A stretch of DNA of 64,000 nucleotides, taken from positions 167,804 to 231,803 of the forward strand of contig JADFUC010001747.1 in NCBI GenBank assembly GCA_019722365.1, written 5' to 3'. The notes under the pieces are model-generated. The model was given only the letters and a program-made list of their open reading frames with translations. It was not told the DNA's origin and ran no database searches. A program made the position numbers and the translations under genes. Positions 61,370 to 64,000 of the stretch are shown piece after piece. Positions within the stretch are counted from its first letter, which is position 1. Each line of letters opens with the position of its first letter. Source of the DNA: Lithospermum erythrorhizon (taxonomy: Eukaryota; Streptophyta; Magnoliopsida; Boraginales; Boraginaceae).

Positions 61370-63960
61370 TGGTAGTAGCAGGGAATATTGGTAGCTAGAA
61401 CTTTTTTGTGTGTTGAAGGTAGGTCAAAGTGCGGGGGCCACCATTGTGACGGATCAAACTATGATTATTAGTGCCAGCCGTTCAAGTATCATATTGCAAA
61501 GCATCGACTACAAATTATGGAGAATAGTGCTCAGTCATTCGCTCCGATAAATATCAAATTCTTGAGCCGGGCTCGTAGGAATTTGACCAAAGTGGAAGAG
61601 CTGGCTTGTAAGAAAATTAGGCGCACTTGATAGGGATTCCAATGGAGGATGTGGATAAAGAGAGGGCCAATTACTAAGGGATGAGGAACTCAAAATTGGA
61701 GTTAAATTCAGGCCATCCGTGTTCTACTAAGAAATCGTGTATGGAAGAATATGCTCGAGGTAAGAGTCTGAAATCGACGAGGAAATATATAGGACTTGTT
61801 AGAAACACTGCATTGGTTCTAGTCAAGTGAAAACCACGAGGGGTCCGACTTTTTGACAGGGAATATCAAACCTTCGAAATGTATCGGAGAGTCCATTAAA
61901 GATATGCATCAAAGGTTGATACCATTATCAGCCGACTTGGATTCTCACAGGGAAGACTTTCTCATGGAAGAAATAAATGGAAGAATCATAGAAGCCGTCA
62001 ATCCCGAGTTGGCCAAAGGTTTGTGCAATCAATGAAGCCAAAGATAATCAAGATCCTTCCCCTTCGAGGCTGGAATTGGTTCCTTGAAAGCCGAAGAGGA
62101 AGTCGTCGCAAAACGAAGGCTAGAAATAAGGGACAAGAAGAAAGTGGCTTCTTGTAGCGGCCAAGTACAAAAATTCATGAGATAGCGAAAGTGATGAAGA
62201 TGATGAAGATATGGCCATGCTTGCTAGAGACTTCAAAAGGGTTTCTCAAGTTCAAGAGCAACAATGATCACGCGCTTGAATTAAAGCTTCGAGAATATGA
62301 TAATCACGAAGAAGGAAATGCAGAAAGAAGCGAGACAAGAGAAAATCAAGGAGATCCGTAGCGAATGTAACAAGCCCCGGACATTTCAAAGGCCAGTTGT
62401 CCGACCAGCCAAGAGGTCCCAACCCAGAAAAGCGTGCATGAGGCCACTTTAGGATGGCGAATCCGGGAAGCGAGTCCGACTCGAAGTGGAAACTTACAGC
62501 GTGGTGTGTCTCATGGCACAAGACTGATGGAGGTACCTCTTAACTTATTTCTCCCCTGGATGACCTCACTAGTGATGATGAGAAATCAAGTAGTGATTTT
62601 GTGAGCTAGCTTAACAATTATAACGAGTTATTAGAAAGCTTTGAAAAATTGCTTAAAAGAATAAAGGAACTTTCAAAAAACTAATAAAAGCTTGCTACTT
62701 AAAAACAACTCTCTTGAGAATGAGATTTACTTTATTTAAAGCTTGATTCCAATTTTGAAAAATAATGGTTTCTTGAAAAATTGGAGCTTAAACAAAATCT
62801 TAAAAAAGATTGAGGATGGAAAATGTTGAACTCAAGAAATCTACCGGCTTCAGCACTTAGCGTGAGAACAAACAAGTTAAATGAAATTCTTGAGGCTCGC
62901 GTTGTCCAACCAACAAAAAGGGTTAGGCTATTCAAGCGATAACTTTATCCTCTAATGTCGGCTTCATCATCGGTATTAAGTGCGTAAGACGCGTTGCTTG
63001 CGCTTATTGTGAAAAAGGAAATCGCTAAGTCTTCAAAATGTCCCACGTCTGAAAGGTTAGTGAGAATGGGCACCTTGTAATCCAAAGTCTACAAGACCTA
63101 AATGGATCGTAGAAAATCCATCCTCCTTACTAACCCACAGGACCCCGTCATTGGGTACCTCGAATGAAGAGAATTGAAATTTGTGTTGTAGGAGGCCGCT
63201 CATCCAAGAAAACATTTACAGATGGTGGATAGCGGATGTTCAAGGCATATGACGAAGGAGAATGCCTCACTCTTTTTAAAGCTTGAAGCAAAGGCGGTTG
63301 GGAAACGTAAAAGTTCGCAAACAACGAAACCGCCAAAATACAAATAAAAATTAGTATTGGTAGAAGGTTGTTTTCCAAAATTAAAAAATACTTTACTTGT
63401 TGATAGCGTGAGGTTTTAATTTGCTAAGTGAGCCAATTGTGTGAAAATGATTATAGAGTTAAGTTTCAAAACATAAGTGTATTATTTCAAATGCTTCATC
63501 TTCCATTTTATTTGTACATGGTTATCGATCGAATAATGTGTATTATATTGAATTTTGATTCAAAGTTGAAGCGAAGTAATATTTGCATGAATGTAGTACA
63601 TGATGACGTGAGTTTGTGGCATCGACAGTTGGAGCCATGCTATTATTGAAATATTATCTAAATTGCGCCAAAAACTCACATGTTAGAGCCTACCTAATCT
63701 CTCATATAAAGGTTAAACTTTTGCGATGCATGTCAACTCCGGTAAAATGCATAAATCGTCGTTTAAGCCTTCCGTCTTGTTTCGTCAAACCATGTGCTTG
63801 AATTGCTACATATGGACTTGTTTGGTGAGATGGATATTGAGAGTTTGGGTGGTTCCAAATATGTTTTTGTTATTGTGGACGATTACTCGAGGTTTACTTG
63901 GGTAATTGGCCTTGCTAATAAAAGTGATGCGTTTAAAGAGTTTGCTAAGTTGTAGAAAGG
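61370..63960 (+). mobile_element. Internal region of a degenerate Ty1/copia element: gag, protease, integrase start
   Basis: Read on the + strand in broken frames. Near 62170-62260 an acidic gag-like run (DSESDEDDEDMAMLARDFKR) appears, then ETYSVVCLMAQ near 62490-62520. The protease motif MVDSGCSRHMTKENASLF is at 63222-63275 (aspartate in D-S-G). The pre-integrase part has VSQLCENDYRVKFQ near 63430-63470. The integrase core start is open at 63800-63955: ELLHMDLFGEMD, then YVFVIVDDYSRFTW, ending in a stop. The order gag-protease-integrase, with reverse transcriptase expected beyond the edge, defines copia. The gag form suggests the SIRE clade. It is dead by many stops, and it continues past 64000. 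Confidence 0.8.
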
Positions 63961-64000
63961 TCATGAACGAGGATTCAAAATGGGCCATAAGCAATACGTA

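Overview
The window is nuclear DNA of a land plant, most likely a eudicot. The evidence is AT-rich, intron-rich GT-AG genes with close relatives throughout land plants, CTCCCTCC-type Stowaway-like MITEs, an L1-type LINE, tRNA-derived SINEs and a Ty1/copia element that retains gag, protease and integrase motifs. I cannot name the species. Genes are sparse (about one per 8-10 kb). Only one or two of them look fully intact. No CRISPR array, operon or prokaryotic gene is present.

Layout. 0.7-8.0 kb: a + strand gene for an ATAD2-type AAA-ATPase/bromodomain protein. It is complete in ten exons except for a lesion at the exon that carries the acetyl-lysine-binding Asn. 8.8-9.85 kb: a broken F-box/DUF295 gene. 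10.97-17.08 kb: a minus-strand copy of the AP-4 adaptor mu subunit in which nearly every exon can be found, with a frameshift, stops and eroded middle exons. 20.06-21.49 kb: a minus-strand DnaJ-type gene with a zinc-ribbon/AT-hook C-terminus; its C-terminal half is open but its J-domain is spread over three frames. 24.6-27.3 kb: an L1-type LINE remnant. 28-45 kb: a long gene-free block of old repeats, including a diverged inverted pair of ~950-bp repeats around a gag-like fragment. 45.47-47.31 kb: a small intact two-exon gene for a conserved plant protein of unknown function. 48.2-49.2 kb: a ~1-kb DNA transposon with long terminal inverted repeats. 49.7-55.1 kb: a minus-strand MYB-like gene whose introns hold a SINE, a tRNA-Glu-like gene with an altered anticodon, a perfect 30-bp tandem repeat and a cluster of MITEs. 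57.7-64 kb: LTR-retrotransposon DNA ending in a copia element that runs off the right edge.

The genes do not form a pathway: they are a chromatin ATPase, a vesicle adaptor, a chaperone-like protein, a MYB-like protein and an unknown. The common theme is decay. The AP-4 mu, DnaJ and F-box genes are broken, the MYB-like gene may have lost its 3' end, and the ATAD2 gene carries one critical lesion. This would fit loss of duplicate genes after a genome duplication, or a rearranged repeat-rich region, but the window alone cannot decide. Splice structures were inferred by eye from reading frame, GT-AG sites and remembered family sequence, so exon ends should be read as proposals. I see no convincing new multi-gene system; the most unusual signals are the ATAD2 bromodomain lesion, the recoded tRNA-Glu body, the frame-scrambled J-domain and the inverted repeat pair.
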